DNA of 64,000 nucleotides from Boswellia sacra. Its lineage: Eukaryota > Streptophyta > Magnoliopsida > Sapindales > Burseraceae. How positions within the stretch are numbered: the stretch's first letter is position 1; the number at the start of each line of letters is the position of its first letter. Positions 12,475-24,468 of this stretch are shown one piece after another. The notes below the pieces were generated by a model that was not told the origin of the DNA, made no database searches, and saw only the letters and a list, made by a program, of their open reading frames with translations. The stretch covers positions 372,001 through 436,000 of the forward strand of contig SNVD02010210.1 of NCBI GenBank assembly GCA_013180625.2. The letters run 5' to 3'. The translations under genes were made by a program, and so were the position numbers.

Positions 12475-12665
12475 TGAAACATCACACAAGTCCAAGAAGA
12501 AGGAATAGGTTGAGCTTTTTACATTTACTAAAAACTAAGAAGTTTGATTCTAGATTATTTAGAATCATCAATCTCTATCTCCAAACAACCAACCTTGTCT
12601 CAACACTCCATTCTTCTTTAATCTAAAGATTAAAAATTTATGTAAAAATATGATTAGAAAAAATT
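12475..12665. repeat. Right copy of the ~190-bp direct repeat
   Basis: Begins GAAACATCACACAAGTCCAA and matches 11373-11570 with small indels (the left copy has a longer T run). It ends about 65 bases before the SIRE-like element. Confidence 0.75.
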
Positions 12666-12730
12666 GATATAAAAGTTTAACTCACATTAAGAGTAAGGAT
12701 AAATCATATCAATTTCAATGTTATTGGAAG

Positions 12731-13634
12731 TGTTGGTGTCAACGTGATACTTGCATGTGCCATGCATATGTTGAGTTTTTGTTTAACTTGTGATAAAAAT
12801 AGAATAATATTTTGATTCCTATTTTACTATTTCTAGATAATCATTATAGGAAGTATTTGATTTACAATAAATATCTCCTTAGATTAGGATAATGTTTCTT
12901 ATATCCTAATAAAAAATAGGAGAATATTTAATTGTGCTCAAATTCCTTTAGGAGTTTAGCTATAACAATTCCTATTTTATTTCTCCTAATCCTAATGTGA
13001 TTTTGATTGAGATATTTACAGGATTTTTTTTGGAGATTTTGACCAGACGTCTCAATATATATATCAAGTAATGACTTAGTCGGTTGATTACTAGTTTTGA
13101 GCATTGGGGGACTCGGTTGTGTTTTTGAGAGTATAGGTCACGGCATTCCATGATTTGAAAGAAGATCTTCAATGCAGATTGGAATGTATTTATTACTTTG
13201 ATTTGTTGAGTCTTTGATTCATGTATGAAAGTTAAAAATCGTACATGAGTTGTTGACTAAGTCTGAGTGAGTTAGTAGACACTTGGGATAACTTGAGGGT
13301 TGAGTGTTTATGTAATTCTATGTCAAACATCGGGTGTTATGTATAACTTAACAGTGTGTTGTTAAGTTATCTATGACAGAGAGTATGTAGTGTCACTGGA
13401 GTTTAGGATCTTTGCGAAGATTTTGTTTGTCAAAGATTAGGTCAATGTGTAAAAGTGAGTTAACACTGTAAAAGGTCCTAAAGATTGTACAAACAAGAAC
13501 TTAGTGAATTGCAGCTCTATAGCTGTCCATGGACGTAGGTGTTTATAACTGAACCACGTAAAAATCCTCCTGTGCCAATTTACATTACAATTTACTGTGT
13601 TGTTATTTATAACTGTATACGTCCAGAACTCTCA
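12731..13634 (+). repeat. 5' LTR of SIRE-like element
   Basis: 904 bp, TGTTGGTGTC to AACTCTCA, collinear with 21714-22618. The minus-strand ORF at 12972-13172 is incidental. Confidence 0.93.
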
Positions 13635-13636
13635 AT

Positions 13637-13648
13637 TGGTATCAGAGC
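13637..13648 (+). promoter_or_regulatory. Primer binding site (initiator Met tRNA)
   Basis: TGGTATCAGAGC, two bases after the LTR end: the standard primer site of plant Ty1/copia elements. Confidence 0.92.
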
Positions 13649-13697
13649 AGGTTCACTGATAGACAAGTAAAGAAAACGACCACATTGATCTCAAAGG

Positions 13698-14470
13698 ATG
13701 GAGTTTATTCACAATGGAGGATCTGGAACGCAATCACCTATTCTCAATGATGGTAATTACCCATATTGGAAAGTAAGAATGATGATGTATATCAAATCTC
13801 TTGATGATAGGGCATGGACTAGTGTGCTTAAAGGATGGACATCGCCAACAAAGCTGAATGCTTTTGGTAATGCCGAACCAAAACCAGAGGATGAATGGTC
13901 TGATGAAGAATACCAACGATCCAGTTGGAACTCCAAGGCTCTTAATGTAATCTTTGCTGCAGTAGACTTAAACAACTTCGGACAGATTTCTAGATGCAAA
14001 GTGGCCAAAGAAGCATGGGACATACTTGAGGTAAAACATGAAGGTACTGCATCTATTAAAAGATCTAAATTAATGAGACTGAATTCTCAATTTGAAAATC
14101 TTATGATGCATGAGGATGAATCAATTTCTGATTTTTACTCTAAGAAACGTCACATTACAAATTCAGTATACATGCTTGGCAAAACTTTCACTGATGCAGA
14201 AGTTGTTAGCAAGATAATTAGGTCTGTCCTAGATAAATTTCAACCCAAAATCTCAGCCATTGAGGAAGTTAAAAACACTGATGAGATGAGAGTTGATGAA
14301 CTGATTGGAATTCTCCAAAACTTTGAAATAAATCAAAGTACTAGGAAGCAAAAAAGGCAAAAACATTGCATTTAATGTGAAAGCTGAAAAATCTGATGAT
14401 GAATGTAGTGATGAGCTTGATGAAACTGATTCTAAATAGATTGCTTTTCTAACAAGAAATTATGTCAAGT
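13698..14470 (+). pseudogene. Gag, N-terminal part, of SIRE-like element
   Basis: The ORF opens with MEFIHNGGSGTQSPILNDGN and has the copia gag signature YPYWKVRMMMYIKSLDDRAW, then AKEAWDILEVKHEGTASIKR. The first 225 residues are open; a frameshift at the A-rich run near 14350 moves the reading into a frame giving IAFNVKAEKSDDECSDELDE, which meets TAG at about 14440. The product would be the capsid protein. Confidence 0.88.
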
Positions 14471-14472
14471 TC

Positions 14473-15537
14473 ATGAAAAGAAATTTCAGGAAAAAGAATC
14501 AAAGAAAGCCATCAAACTCAAGTGAAGAAAAATTCAGAAAGTTCTGCAAGGAGAATGATAAGAAGAAGCCAAAACAACCTGAAAAGAAATGGCAGATTCA
14601 GTGTTATGAATGTTCCGGTTATGGGCATATTCAATCTGAATGTACTAATCTCAAGAAGAAAAACAAAGGACTGACAGCAACCTGGAGTGATGAATCAGAA
14701 TCGAAGTCAGAAGATCAAGATTGCATGAGCAATTTTATTGCATTTACAGTATCTGCAGCAAACAAAGAGAAAGCTGTTATGTCTGACATAATAGAAGATT
14801 GTCAAATCAGTATTGATCATTCAGATGAAGAAAATAGACCAGAATATTATAAAGAGTTGCAAGAAATATACAATGCACTCTATGGTGAATGGCCGAGTCA
14901 GAAAGAAGAAATCAAAACCTTGAAAAAGGTGATTGAAGTTCTGAAATGTGAAAAAGCCTATGCTGAAAACCATATCACAGAACTTGAGACTGTTTTGACA
15001 GACAAAATAGCACACACTGAGAAAATCACAACAGAACTGATTGAAAGCAAGAAGTGTGTTGATCAACTCAAAATTGGAGCAACCAAACTTGATCAGGTTT
15101 TAAACCTTGGAAGAGACAACTCCAACAAACATGGATTGGGGTATACAACAGGTAATGTTGCATCTACATCAAAAACAGTCTTTGTAAAAGCTTCAACAAC
15201 AGGTAAAAATTCTAAACTTAACTCTTTAAAGTCAAGTCCTAGTTCAAAGAGTGATGAAACATTTATTTCTCCTCTAAGTTCGTTCAAGTCCAGTCCTGAA
15301 AAGGTAAGAAAATTCATTCCTACTTGTTATTTTTGCGGTAAAAAGGGACATATTAGCCCTAGATGCTTTAAATTGTTGAATCTTTTGCATAAAAGATCAA
15401 AACAATTTAAATTGTTACCTAAATCACAACTGCAGTGGGTTAGGAAAGATAAAACAGTATGCCATGTTGCTTCTACTGCACTTAATCATGCTTTAATGAT
15501 ATGTGGTATTTTGACAATGGTTGTTCCAGACACATGA
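14473..15537 (+). pseudogene. Gag C-terminus with zinc knuckles, entering protease
   Basis: A 354-residue open stretch. A zinc knuckle CYECSGYGHIQSEC lies near residue 44, followed by an acidic linker, a probable coiled-coil (KTLKKVIEVLKCEKAYAENH) and a second knuckle CYFCGKKGHISPRC near residue 286. The protease active site WYFDNGCSRHMT lies at about 15500-15537 in a different frame, so a frameshift occurs just before it. The motif reads D-N-G where D-S-G or D-T-G is expected. Confidence 0.86.
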
Positions 15538-16811
15538 CTTGAAATAAACAATTTTTAACAGATTTTAAAGCATGTAGGGATGGTAATGTCACCTATAGAG
15601 ATGGAGCAAAGAGTAAGATTATTGGTAAAGGCACTTTGAATGTCAAAGGCTTACCCAATTTTCAAAATGCCTTGTTGGTTGAATGTTTGAAAGCTAATCT
15701 TATTAGTATTAGTCAGATTTGTGATGAAAAGCATACCGTTAATTTCACACAAAACAAATGCATGGTCGTAGATAATTTTGGTAAATGCATTCTAGAAGGT
15801 AATAGATATTCAGATAATTGTTATTTGGTAGAAATTGCATTTCAAGCTAGGATTTCAGATTTAGAATTGTGGCATCAAAAGTTAGGACACTTAAATTACA
15901 AAGACTTGGTTAAATAAACTAAGTTAGGTGCTATAAAAGGAGTTCCTAAACTTGATGACAAAATTAATAAAATTTGTGGACCATGTCAAATGGGAAAACA
16001 AATCAGAAGTTCACACAAATCAAATCCATATCTTAGCACATCTAAGATACTTGATTTGCTTCACATGGATCTTATGGGTCCTATGCAAATTGAAAGCATT
16101 ACAGGTATATTTGTTTGTGTGGATGATTTTTCTAGATATACTTGGGTTGATTTCATTAAAGAAAAATCTGACACTTTTGAAGCTTTCAGGAATCTTTGTG
16201 TTAAGCTTGAAAATGAGTAAAATAGGAACGTTGGAAGGATTGTGAGAATAAGAAGTGATCATGGCAAGGAGTTTGAAAATGTTAGCTATACTGACTTTTG
16301 CAAATATCATGGAATTGATCATGAATTTTCAGCTCCTAAAACCCTTGAATAGAATGGCATTGTGGAAAGAAAGAATAGAACTCTTCAAGAGATGGCTAGA
16401 GTGATGCTAAATAGCAAGAAGTTGACCAAGAGGCTATGAGCTGAAGCAATAAGCACTGCTTGTTATATTTCAAATATAGTTTTTCTTAGACCTGGCACTA
16501 ACCAGACATCTTATGAAATTTTGAAGGGAAGAAAACCTAATTTGAAATATTTTCATGTCTTTGGTTGCAGGTGTTACATCATAAACGACAGAGAACTGTT
16601 AGAAAAATTAGATCCAAGGAGTGATGAAGGAGTCTTCGTGGGATATGCTCAAAATAGCAAAGCATTTCGAGTTTACAATGTAAGAATTGAGGCAGTCATG
16701 GAATCTGCAAACGTAGTATTTGATGACCTTGATGATTATGCAAAGTACTCACAAGAGGAAAGCATAACCAGCTTCATAGAAGATAAAAAAAAAAAAATCA
16801 GATTTAGATAG
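15538..16811 (+). pseudogene. Protease end and integrase of SIRE-like element
   Basis: 15636-15917 ends with the pre-integrase motif ELWHQKLGHLNYKDLVK. 15990-16220 has the first catalytic Asp (LLHMDLMGPMQ) and VDDFSRYTWVDFI; RSDHGKEFEN follows near 16255 with the second Asp; NGIVERKNRTLQEMAR near 16355 carries the catalytic Glu. 16521-16811 is the C-terminal part (KYFHVFGCRCYIIN, GVFVGYAQNSKAF). All three catalytic acids remain, but stops interrupt at about 15915, 16218, 16350 (Gln to TAG) and 16437 (Trp to TGA). Confidence 0.87.
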
Positions 16812-16833
16812 CAACAAAAAAGAAGATGCTGTT

Positions 16834-18587
16834 ATGAAAGAGGAAATAGCTGCTGTTACACTAGACGTAACAGTAATATCTGACAACTCAGATTTGAATA
16901 GAAGTTCAATCCGAAATAATGAAGATAGAAAAGATCCACTCGTATGGATTCAGAAGGCACATCCAACAAGTTCTATCATTGAAACACCATATGGCATGAT
17001 GAAAACCCAGAGCAAGGTAAGAAATCAGGTAAGGTTTGCATGTTATGTTTCTTTAGTTGAACCAAAAAATGTGAAAGAAGCTTTAAAAGAAGAGGTGTGG
17101 ATTCAAGCTATGCAAGATGAACTTAATCAGTTTAAAAGGAATGAAGTATGGGAATTAGTTCCTAGGCCAAAAAGTACAAATGTCATTGGAACTAAATAGA
17201 TATTCAAAAATAAAACTGATGAAAGTGGTCAAGTAGTAAGAAATAAAGCTAGGCTAGTTACACAAGGTTACACACAAGTAGAAGGCATAGACTTTGATGA
17301 GACCTTTGCACTAGTAGCTAGACTTGAGTCAATCAGATTACTACTTGCAGTTGCTTCTTTACTTGATTTCAAATTGTACCAAATGGATGTTAAAACAGCA
17401 TTTTTAAATGGTTATTTCAATGAAGAAGTCTTTGTTGAACAACCTAAGGGTTTTGAGGACCCTAAACATCCTGATTTTGTGTACAGATTGCACAAAGCCT
17501 TGTATGGTTTGAAACAAGCTCCTAGAGCTTGGTATGAAAGGTTGACAAATTTTTTTATCAATAGAGGGTATAAAAGAGGCAGCAATGATAAGACTTTGTT
17601 CATCAAACATGCATCTAGCTATTTTATTGTTGCTCAAATATATGTTGATGACATTGTTTTCGGATCAACTAACAAAAGCAAAATTAATGAGTTTGTTAAG
17701 TTGATGCAGGAAGAGTTTGAGATGGGCATGGTAGGAGAATTAAATTTTTTTCTTGGATTACAGGTTAAGCAAATAAATGATGGGATATTCATATCTCAAT
17801 CAAAATATGCTAAAATTCTTGTAAAGAAATTTGGTCTTGAAAATTCAAAACCATTGAAAACTCTTATCAGTACTAATCTGAAACTTTCAAAGGACAATGC
17901 AAGAAAAGATGTTGATGCAAGTTTGTACAAAAGCATTATTGGTATCCTACTGTACCTCACAGCAAGCAGACCAAATTTGAGCTTTAGTGTAGGACTTTGT
18001 GCACGGTTTCAAGCAAATCCCAAAAAATCACATCTTGCAGCAACCAAGAGAATCATCAGGTATGTTCATGAAACATGTGATTATGGAATATGGTTTTCTA
18101 AAGATACAAATGATTGTCTTGCAGAGTTCAGTAATGCAGATTGGGCAAGAAATGCAGATGACAGAAAAAGTACTTTGGGAGGTTGTTTTTATCTTAGTAC
18201 TAACTTGGTTTCATGGCACAGCAAGAAGCAGAATTCAATTTCTTTATCTACAACTGAAGCTGAATACATAGCAACAGTGAGTTGTTGTATGCAACTATTG
18301 TGGATGAAACAAATGTTGAGTGATTACGTATTGAATAAAAGCCTATAACTGTGTTTTGTGATAATACTAGTGCTATAAATATTTTTAAAAATCCTGTTCA
18401 GCATTCTAGAATAAAACACATTGATATTAGATACCATTTTATAAAGGAACTAGTAGAATCTAAAGTGATACACATTGATCACATCTCCACTAATAGACAA
18501 TTGACTAACTTGTTCACGAAGGCATTAGACACAACAAGGTTTGAAAATCTAAGAAAAGCTTTAGGTATCTGTCAATTTTCTGAATAA
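16834..18587 (+). pseudogene. Reverse transcriptase and RNase H of SIRE-like element
   Basis: Open pieces: 16834-17199 (ends EVWELVPRPKSTNVIGTK, then TAG where Trp is expected), 17374-18348, and 18351-18587. RT shows [29 protein letters not shown] and the YVDD box ([12 protein letters not shown]). RNase H shows [19 protein letters not shown], then [11 protein letters not shown], and after a frame break at 18348 FCDNTSAINIFKNPVQHSR with TNLFTKALDTTRF. The active-site residues are kept, so inactivation is by stops and frameshifts only. Confidence 0.92.
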
Positions 18588-19304
18588 ACATAGTATGTTG
18601 TTATGTTATTCATATCTGTAGTATCATAAGTTTTCTTCTAATTTAACATGTTTGAGCTATGTTGTAAAATTTGTGTGAATAATAGATACTGATTTAAAAT
18701 GAAAAATACAGAGAGGGCTACCAATATATGATGTGTGAAAGTCATCATTTGAAAGTAACCTCAAGGTATCTAGGAAATATGTTGAGGTCACCCTTTCATA
18801 TGAAAAGGGCTACCTCTATATTGTGTGAAAGCTGCTGTATTAATCTAGAAAAGTTTCTATTGAAATCAACTTTTGTGTGTGTAAAAAGCATGCTCAAGTT
18901 GTTCATTCAATTGAATCAAAATAGTTTTCATGTGAAAATTACTTAGCTCTAAAATATGCTTTCTTATAATGATACAATGATAATTCATATATTACTGTCA
19001 TGATATTATTAACTGTGTTCTGTTATGTTTTTCATAACAATATCCTATGTGCTTATCTGAAATATAAGTTACTTGTGTGTCCATATGTCAAAAATGCCAT
19101 GTCAGCATTATTGAATTGAGGGGGAGAAGACTCAGTGGCGGGAATCCTAATTCTATTAGTATTCCTTATTTAAGTTAAAATCAAATTTGAACTGCTGTGT
19201 TTAATGGAAATTATTAAATGGTTTTGGAAAAGGGAATTTATTATTAAATTTTTGTTGAAAAACAAAAATTCTTTAAATTCGGCCTAGTATATATCGAATA
19301 GGAT
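18588..19304 (+). other. Spacer between pol and the 3' ORF of the SIRE-like element
   Basis: About 0.7 kb without a convincing coding frame. It contains two near-repeats of a short phrase (GTGTGAAAGTCATCATTTGA at about 18733 and a related GTGTGAAAGCTGCTGT at about 18824), and GAGGGGGAGAAGA at about 19117, a purine run like those near polypurine tracts. A subgenomic promoter or splice acceptor for the next ORF would be expected here but cannot be identified by eye. Confidence 0.5.
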
Positions 19305-21180
19305 ATGGGCTTCTCCTGTTCATACCATACCTCACCTACAGTTGCTTCCCTGTCTCGACAAAGACAGCTAGTGCTTCTTCTTCCTCCAGCAGCTCTAATT
19401 ACAATAGTAGTGACAGCATTCTGTCATCTCCTGCGCAACACACACATACAGAGATTACTGTCGATCCTGCCATCAGTAAGGACGAGCAAGTGCCAGTGAA
19501 GAAGATAACAGACAAGGTCAAGCCAAAATACAACAAATTCCTCATAGATGTTGTCAAATAGAAGTTTGACAAGTTCACTTCACAGAGAAAGCTACAATTG
19601 GAAAGGCCAGTGAAACTCTCAGACTTTAACACATATGGTCTTAGTGAGATGACTGAGTCCAATTACTGGACTCGAACAGTATCAAACTTTCTTCCTCCTG
19701 TAAAACTTTGATTCAGGAAGTTTATGCTAATATCTCGACTGCCATTGACGATCCTAAGAGTTTTCATTATCACAAAGTTTAGTATCGAGGGAAGTTAATT
19801 TGTGAAATTCTCTTCCAATGTCATAAACTCTTTTCTGGATATTCCAATAGGCAATATGCATTCTTTATATGAAGAGTATAACATGGCAGAAATAGTTAAG
19901 TAATTGGTCGAACAGACATTGAATGGAAACCAAGAGATGGCATTGACCAGAAGTACCTTGGGAAGAAATACAGAGTGTTACATAAGATAGCACAGTTTAA
20001 TTGGATTTCTTCTTCCCATCAAAATCAAGTTCGGGAAGACAGAGTGAAACTTCTATTCTGTTTAGGAACTAATCGACCAATAAACTTTGGCTTGTTAGCC
20101 TATAGAACAATTGTACAAATTGGATCTTATCACTCCGATTACTATTTGCTTGTGTTCCCCCATCTGATTCAAGGGATTCTTGCCCAGAACAACATTCGTG
20201 TGAGCTCTAATGAATAGACAGAAATACTGTCTAAGTCCATTACCAAGGGATTCCTTCAAAGATTGCATGACCAATCTGACTTACCTACACCTGAACCAAA
20301 ACAAAAAAGAGTCAAGAAAAACCAATTGAAAATTGTTGAAGAAAAGCTTGAATTGATAAACTCTACTTTGACAGATATTGTGCAAGATTTGAAGGACATT
20401 AAACTCAAGTAATCTGTTTTGGAAGCTCAATTTACAGGACACTCTCGGTCCACAGCACCACAGCCCATGGAACTTGAACCTGTAGTTCCCGAAAAACCAA
20501 CTGAGTAAATACCTAAGGCAGATGAACCACTACCTAAGGAAGCTGCTCAAATGCAATCAAGTCATGCTGCACAACCTGCTGTTAAAATAGACAAAATAGC
20601 AGCACAGAAGCTGAAAGAAAAGTCAATCAAGGCTTCTATCAAAGGATACAGCAGGAAAGGAAAGAAGAAACTTGATATGGTGAAGAAACCATCTGACTAG
20701 AAGAAGCAGAAACTAGAATCATCAGCTCCTACCTTACGAGATGAATATGAGTGAGATGAACCCAAACAAGTCGACTCCAGAATGGAATAGCCTTCACCAC
20801 TTATTGCGCCTGAATCTCAGGATATCCCTCTCCCTCCAGCAGCTGAAGTAGAACCTCATCCACCACCAACTCAATCACCACCTCTTCTAGCAGATGAGTC
20901 ACTGGTTCCCTCTACCCAATAGCCTGCCAAGGTCACTGACACCAGTGTAGAAAGAATAGAGAGGGAGATACGTAGAGTTGTAACTGAAGTCACTGCTACT
21001 TCATCAGATACTACTGAAGCTCAACTAGAACCAGTCCCCTCTGAACAGGTAGCACCATTTCCCTCTAATCAGCCTACCTCCACTCCTAAGCGTCGGTTTA
21101 AATCTGTTGCTCACAGAACCATCAAACGCCCTGGTAGTTCCACCTCACCACCAGTTAGAAAGTCTCGCAGACTTAGTTAG
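19305..21180 (+). pseudogene. Extra 3' ORF of SIRE-like element (plant transposon protein-like)
   Basis: Sense-strand ORF after RNase H, readable across about a dozen stops. Order: a Ser-rich N-terminus (about 19360-19440), a conserved core with YNKFLIDVV, then YRGKLVKFSSNVINSFLDI (assembled across a frame break at about 19790-19840) and REDRVKLLFCLGTNRPINFG, a probable coiled coil (LKIVEEKLELINSTLTDIVQ), and a long Pro/Ser/Thr-rich basic tail ending RKSRRLS. The core resembles the family called putative plant transposon protein. No signal peptide or membrane anchor supports an envelope. Many of the stops are TAG in Gln-rich context, consistent with CAG decay. Confidence 0.65.
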
Positions 21181-21699
21181 ATTTTGACCACTTGTGCTGA
21201 AATCAAGGAGGAGATAAGGGGCTGGATTTTTTTTTTTCTGATTGCAGAACTATTTTATTTTGCTTTTATCTCTGTTATCTCTTTAATCATGTTTCTCTCT
21301 GGTTATTGTTTTTTATTACTTGTTTCTCAAAGGCATTAGTAAGAAGTGAGGGGGAGAAAGAACTATATTTCTTGTGTTATGTGTGCATTCTAACTGTTTG
21401 CTTATTTGTGTTAAGTGTTATTAATCTGCACAATTAATTTGATGAATGTTTTCATTTGTTCTGTAGATGAGTTTGATTGCAGTAGTGTTTGACAAGTTTG
21501 TCAAACTTAATTTAGTATGTGCATTGATAGGTTATATATCTCGTGACAGTGTTCTGTTATGCGATTGCAAACAACATACTGATTATTTCTTTGCACGTGA
21601 TATTTGTCTGTTTTATAATTTATTGATAACTTCTGATTATATCTAACTTATCATGTGTGTTTTTTCAGAAACAGTTTAGTGTTTTCATCACAAGTTGCC
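21181..21699 (+). other. Noncoding 3' leader to the polypurine tract
   Basis: T-rich spacer between the 3' ORF and the 3' LTR. It contains a second purine-rich stretch, GTGAGGGGGAGAAAGAA, at about 21346. No coding frame is apparent. Confidence 0.5.
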
Positions 21700-21713
21700 A
21701 AAAAGGGGGAGAT
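21700..21713 (+). promoter_or_regulatory. Polypurine tract of SIRE-like element
   Basis: AAAAAGGGGGAGA directly before the 3' LTR, the plus-strand primer for reverse transcription. Confidence 0.88.
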
Positions 21714-22618
21714 TGTTGGTGCCAACATGATACTTGCATGTGCCATGCACATGTTGAGTTTTTGTTTAACTTGTGATAAAAATATAATAGTATTTTGATT
21801 CCTATTTTACTGTTTCTAGATGATCATTATAAGAAGTATTTGATTTACAATAAATATCTCCTTAGATTAGGATAATGTTTCTTGTATCCTAATCAAAAAT
21901 AGGAGAATATTTAATTGTGTTCAAATTCCTTCAGGAGTTTAACTATAATACTTCTTATTTTATTTCTCCTAATCCTAATGCGATTTTGATTGAGATATAT
22001 ACAGGATTTTTAGTAGATTTCGACCAGACCTCTCAACATATATTTATATCAAGTTATGACTTAGTCGGTTGATTACTAGTTTTGAGCATTGGGGACTCGG
22101 TTGTGTTTTTGAGAGTATAGGTCACGGCATTCCATGATTTGAAAGAAGATCTTCAATGCAGATTGGAATGTCTTTATTACTTTGATTCGTTGAGTCTTTG
22201 GTTCATGTATGAAAGTTAAAAATCGTACATGAGTTGTTGATTAAGTCTGAGTGAGTTAGTAGATAATTGGGATAACTTAAGGGTTGAGTGTTTATGTAAT
22301 TCTGTGTCAGACATCGGGTGTTATGTATAACTTAATAGTGTGTTGTTAAGTTATCTCTGACAGAGAGTGGGCAGTGTCACTAGAGATTAGGATCTTTACG
22401 AAGATTTTGTTTGTCAAAGATTAGGTCAGTGTGTGAAAGTGAGTCAACACTGTAAAAGGTCTTAAAGATTGTACAAACAAGAACTTAGTGAATTGCAGCT
22501 CTATAGCTGTCTGTGGATGTAGGTTTTTATAACTGAACCACGTAAAAATCCTCCTGTGCCAATTTACATTACAGTTTACTGTGTTGTTATTTATAACTGC
22601 ATACCTCCAGAACTCTCA
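21714..22618 (+). repeat. 3' LTR of SIRE-like element
   Basis: 905 bp, TGTTGGTGCC to AACTCTCA, collinear with the 5' LTR. It is followed by GGAAC, the right target-site copy. Confidence 0.93.
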
Positions 22619-24180
22619 GGAACAATACATAATAACAATTTTAACTTCTATAAAAATATTTATACGTTGGAATGCGTCGAACAATGACAAACAAGTGCAG
22701 AAACAAACAATAATGCAGAACTTTGGCCATGCCCAAAAAATTAATCTAACCCTTATCTTGTATTTATGTCTTGAGACATGTTGCATTTATGTTAAACCCT
22801 CTAACTAATTGATCAAAACATATCCATATCGTTAACAAGCCTCATTCCTTAAGTTAGGTCACTTTTATTCTTTGTTTGAAATTTGAGTGCATATAAAATA
22901 TAAACGGAATAAATTAGATGTATAAATCTAAATTACATTTTTTATTTGTAATATTTAATTTAAAATGTCTACAATAAATATAGATACATATATATATATA
23001 TATGATATGAATAATTCTAATGTACAACTAACCTATATAACTCAACCCATACAACCTAATTTAGCATAAAGTCTTTGGATAAGTAAGTCTCATTTTATTT
23101 ATTAAAAAATCTTTAACGTTCTTTCATTTTGATTGTATATATAGTATTATTTACAGGAATGTTTGATACATTCATCTTTCTAATAAAACATAAGTATAAA
23201 CTCATTGTTACACTATTGCATTACTTAAATTATTAAGTTGTGAGATTTTTATAAGAAAGAATTATTTAATTTTGTTTAAAGAAAATTGGTTTAGCCTTGC
23301 TAAGGATAAAATAATTCATTAATTTTTTATAATGATCTAAACTCTCTCATCTTTAATCTCTAATCTCTGTAATATTTGATTTAACAAATATATAATTTGT
23401 TAAAAAGGGGCAAAGTAAAAAATAGATATATCTTTTGCATAGATAATTTTGGAAGGAGAAGTATCATACTTTTTCATTCATACTAAAAGAAAAATATTTT
23501 AGTTTTTTTTATTCAAATAAAAAGTATCTAATAACATTATGTTATATTCAGAGTTTAAACTTAAAGAAAAACACCCCTAAACTTGGTTAATGCAAGGCTG
23601 ACTTTATTCATTAAAATACCAAATTTATCATTATTATTCTAATTTAATTATTAAAAAATTGTAATTTTACCTATTAATAATTTAGAAACTAATAATTCCA
23701 ATAATCAATTTCAAATTTAGAAAAGGAATTCTAATAAAAGAAAACAACCACTATGAATTATTTTCAAATGTAACCTATTATGAATTGTACTCATATATAT
23801 GTCTAAATTATATTTATCATGAATAGGCCCTTCCCAGATAGGACTTGGCTAACAAAGAACTTCTAAAAAGACCTTCGAGTGAAACGCCTGTAATTGTACC
23901 AAAATGAAGTTTGCTAAGCTGCTAATGCAGGAGCAGTATTTGATCTAAATTTTGCTTGCAAATTTGCAACAAAATCCAACACATTATGATTTTCTAGATA
24001 TTATATTTTTGGCATATGGGAGAAGATGAATTGCACCAATATGCGAGTTTCCAGAATCTTATCAACTTATGTGGGAGGCAATAAAGAAATATTTGAAAGT
24101 TCAATTTGCTCATAAATTCGATTGGTGAGTGGAGAATAAATAAATTATAAACAGATTGACTTCAAATTTCATTAAGAGCA
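22619..24180. other. AT-rich intergenic DNA
   Basis: About 1.5 kb with no coding frame I can support. There is a short TA run near 22990. A stretch at 24030-24115 translates to CEFPESYQLMWEAIKKYLKV on the plus strand, which looks protein-like but is too short and unsupported to call. Confidence 0.5.
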
Positions 24181-24468
24181 GCCGTAAATGGGACGACACC
24201 TGTACCCGAAATAAGGCAGGAATCCCCCCGACGCAGATGAGATACTACTCCCAAAGAAAGCAGCAATCGTTTAATGTGTCTTAATTTGTAACTATAGAAA
24301 TCAATTTCGCAGATCAATTGGTTTCCTCCTCTCCGGCTTCCTCCATTTCCATCTCAACTGAGTTTCTTGAAATCTTGATTAAGGTTCTTGCATTTCCATC
24401 TCAACTGCATTTTCATCTCTTTCACTGTTTCTTAGATTAGGGTTTCACTAACTGAAATCTTTTTGCAG

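Larger units (their letters stand above)
12731..22618 (+). mobile_element. Full-length SIRE-like Ty1/copia retrotransposon
   Basis: A 9.9-kb element with LTRs at 12731-13634 and 21714-22618, initiator-Met tRNA primer site, gag, protease, integrase, RT-RNase H, a further ORF after RNase H, and a polypurine tract. Flanking bases are GGAAG on the left and GGAAC on the right, a target-site duplication with one change. Length, order and the long post-pol ORF fit the SIRE/Maximus lineage. The LTRs differ by roughly one base in 15-20 by eye, so it is not recent, and the coding region is broken many times. Confidence 0.93.

Noticed and set aside
23904..23945. MKFAKLL on the plus strand, recalling the start of an SPX domain
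   Set aside because: The frame stops after about a dozen residues and no exon continues it.
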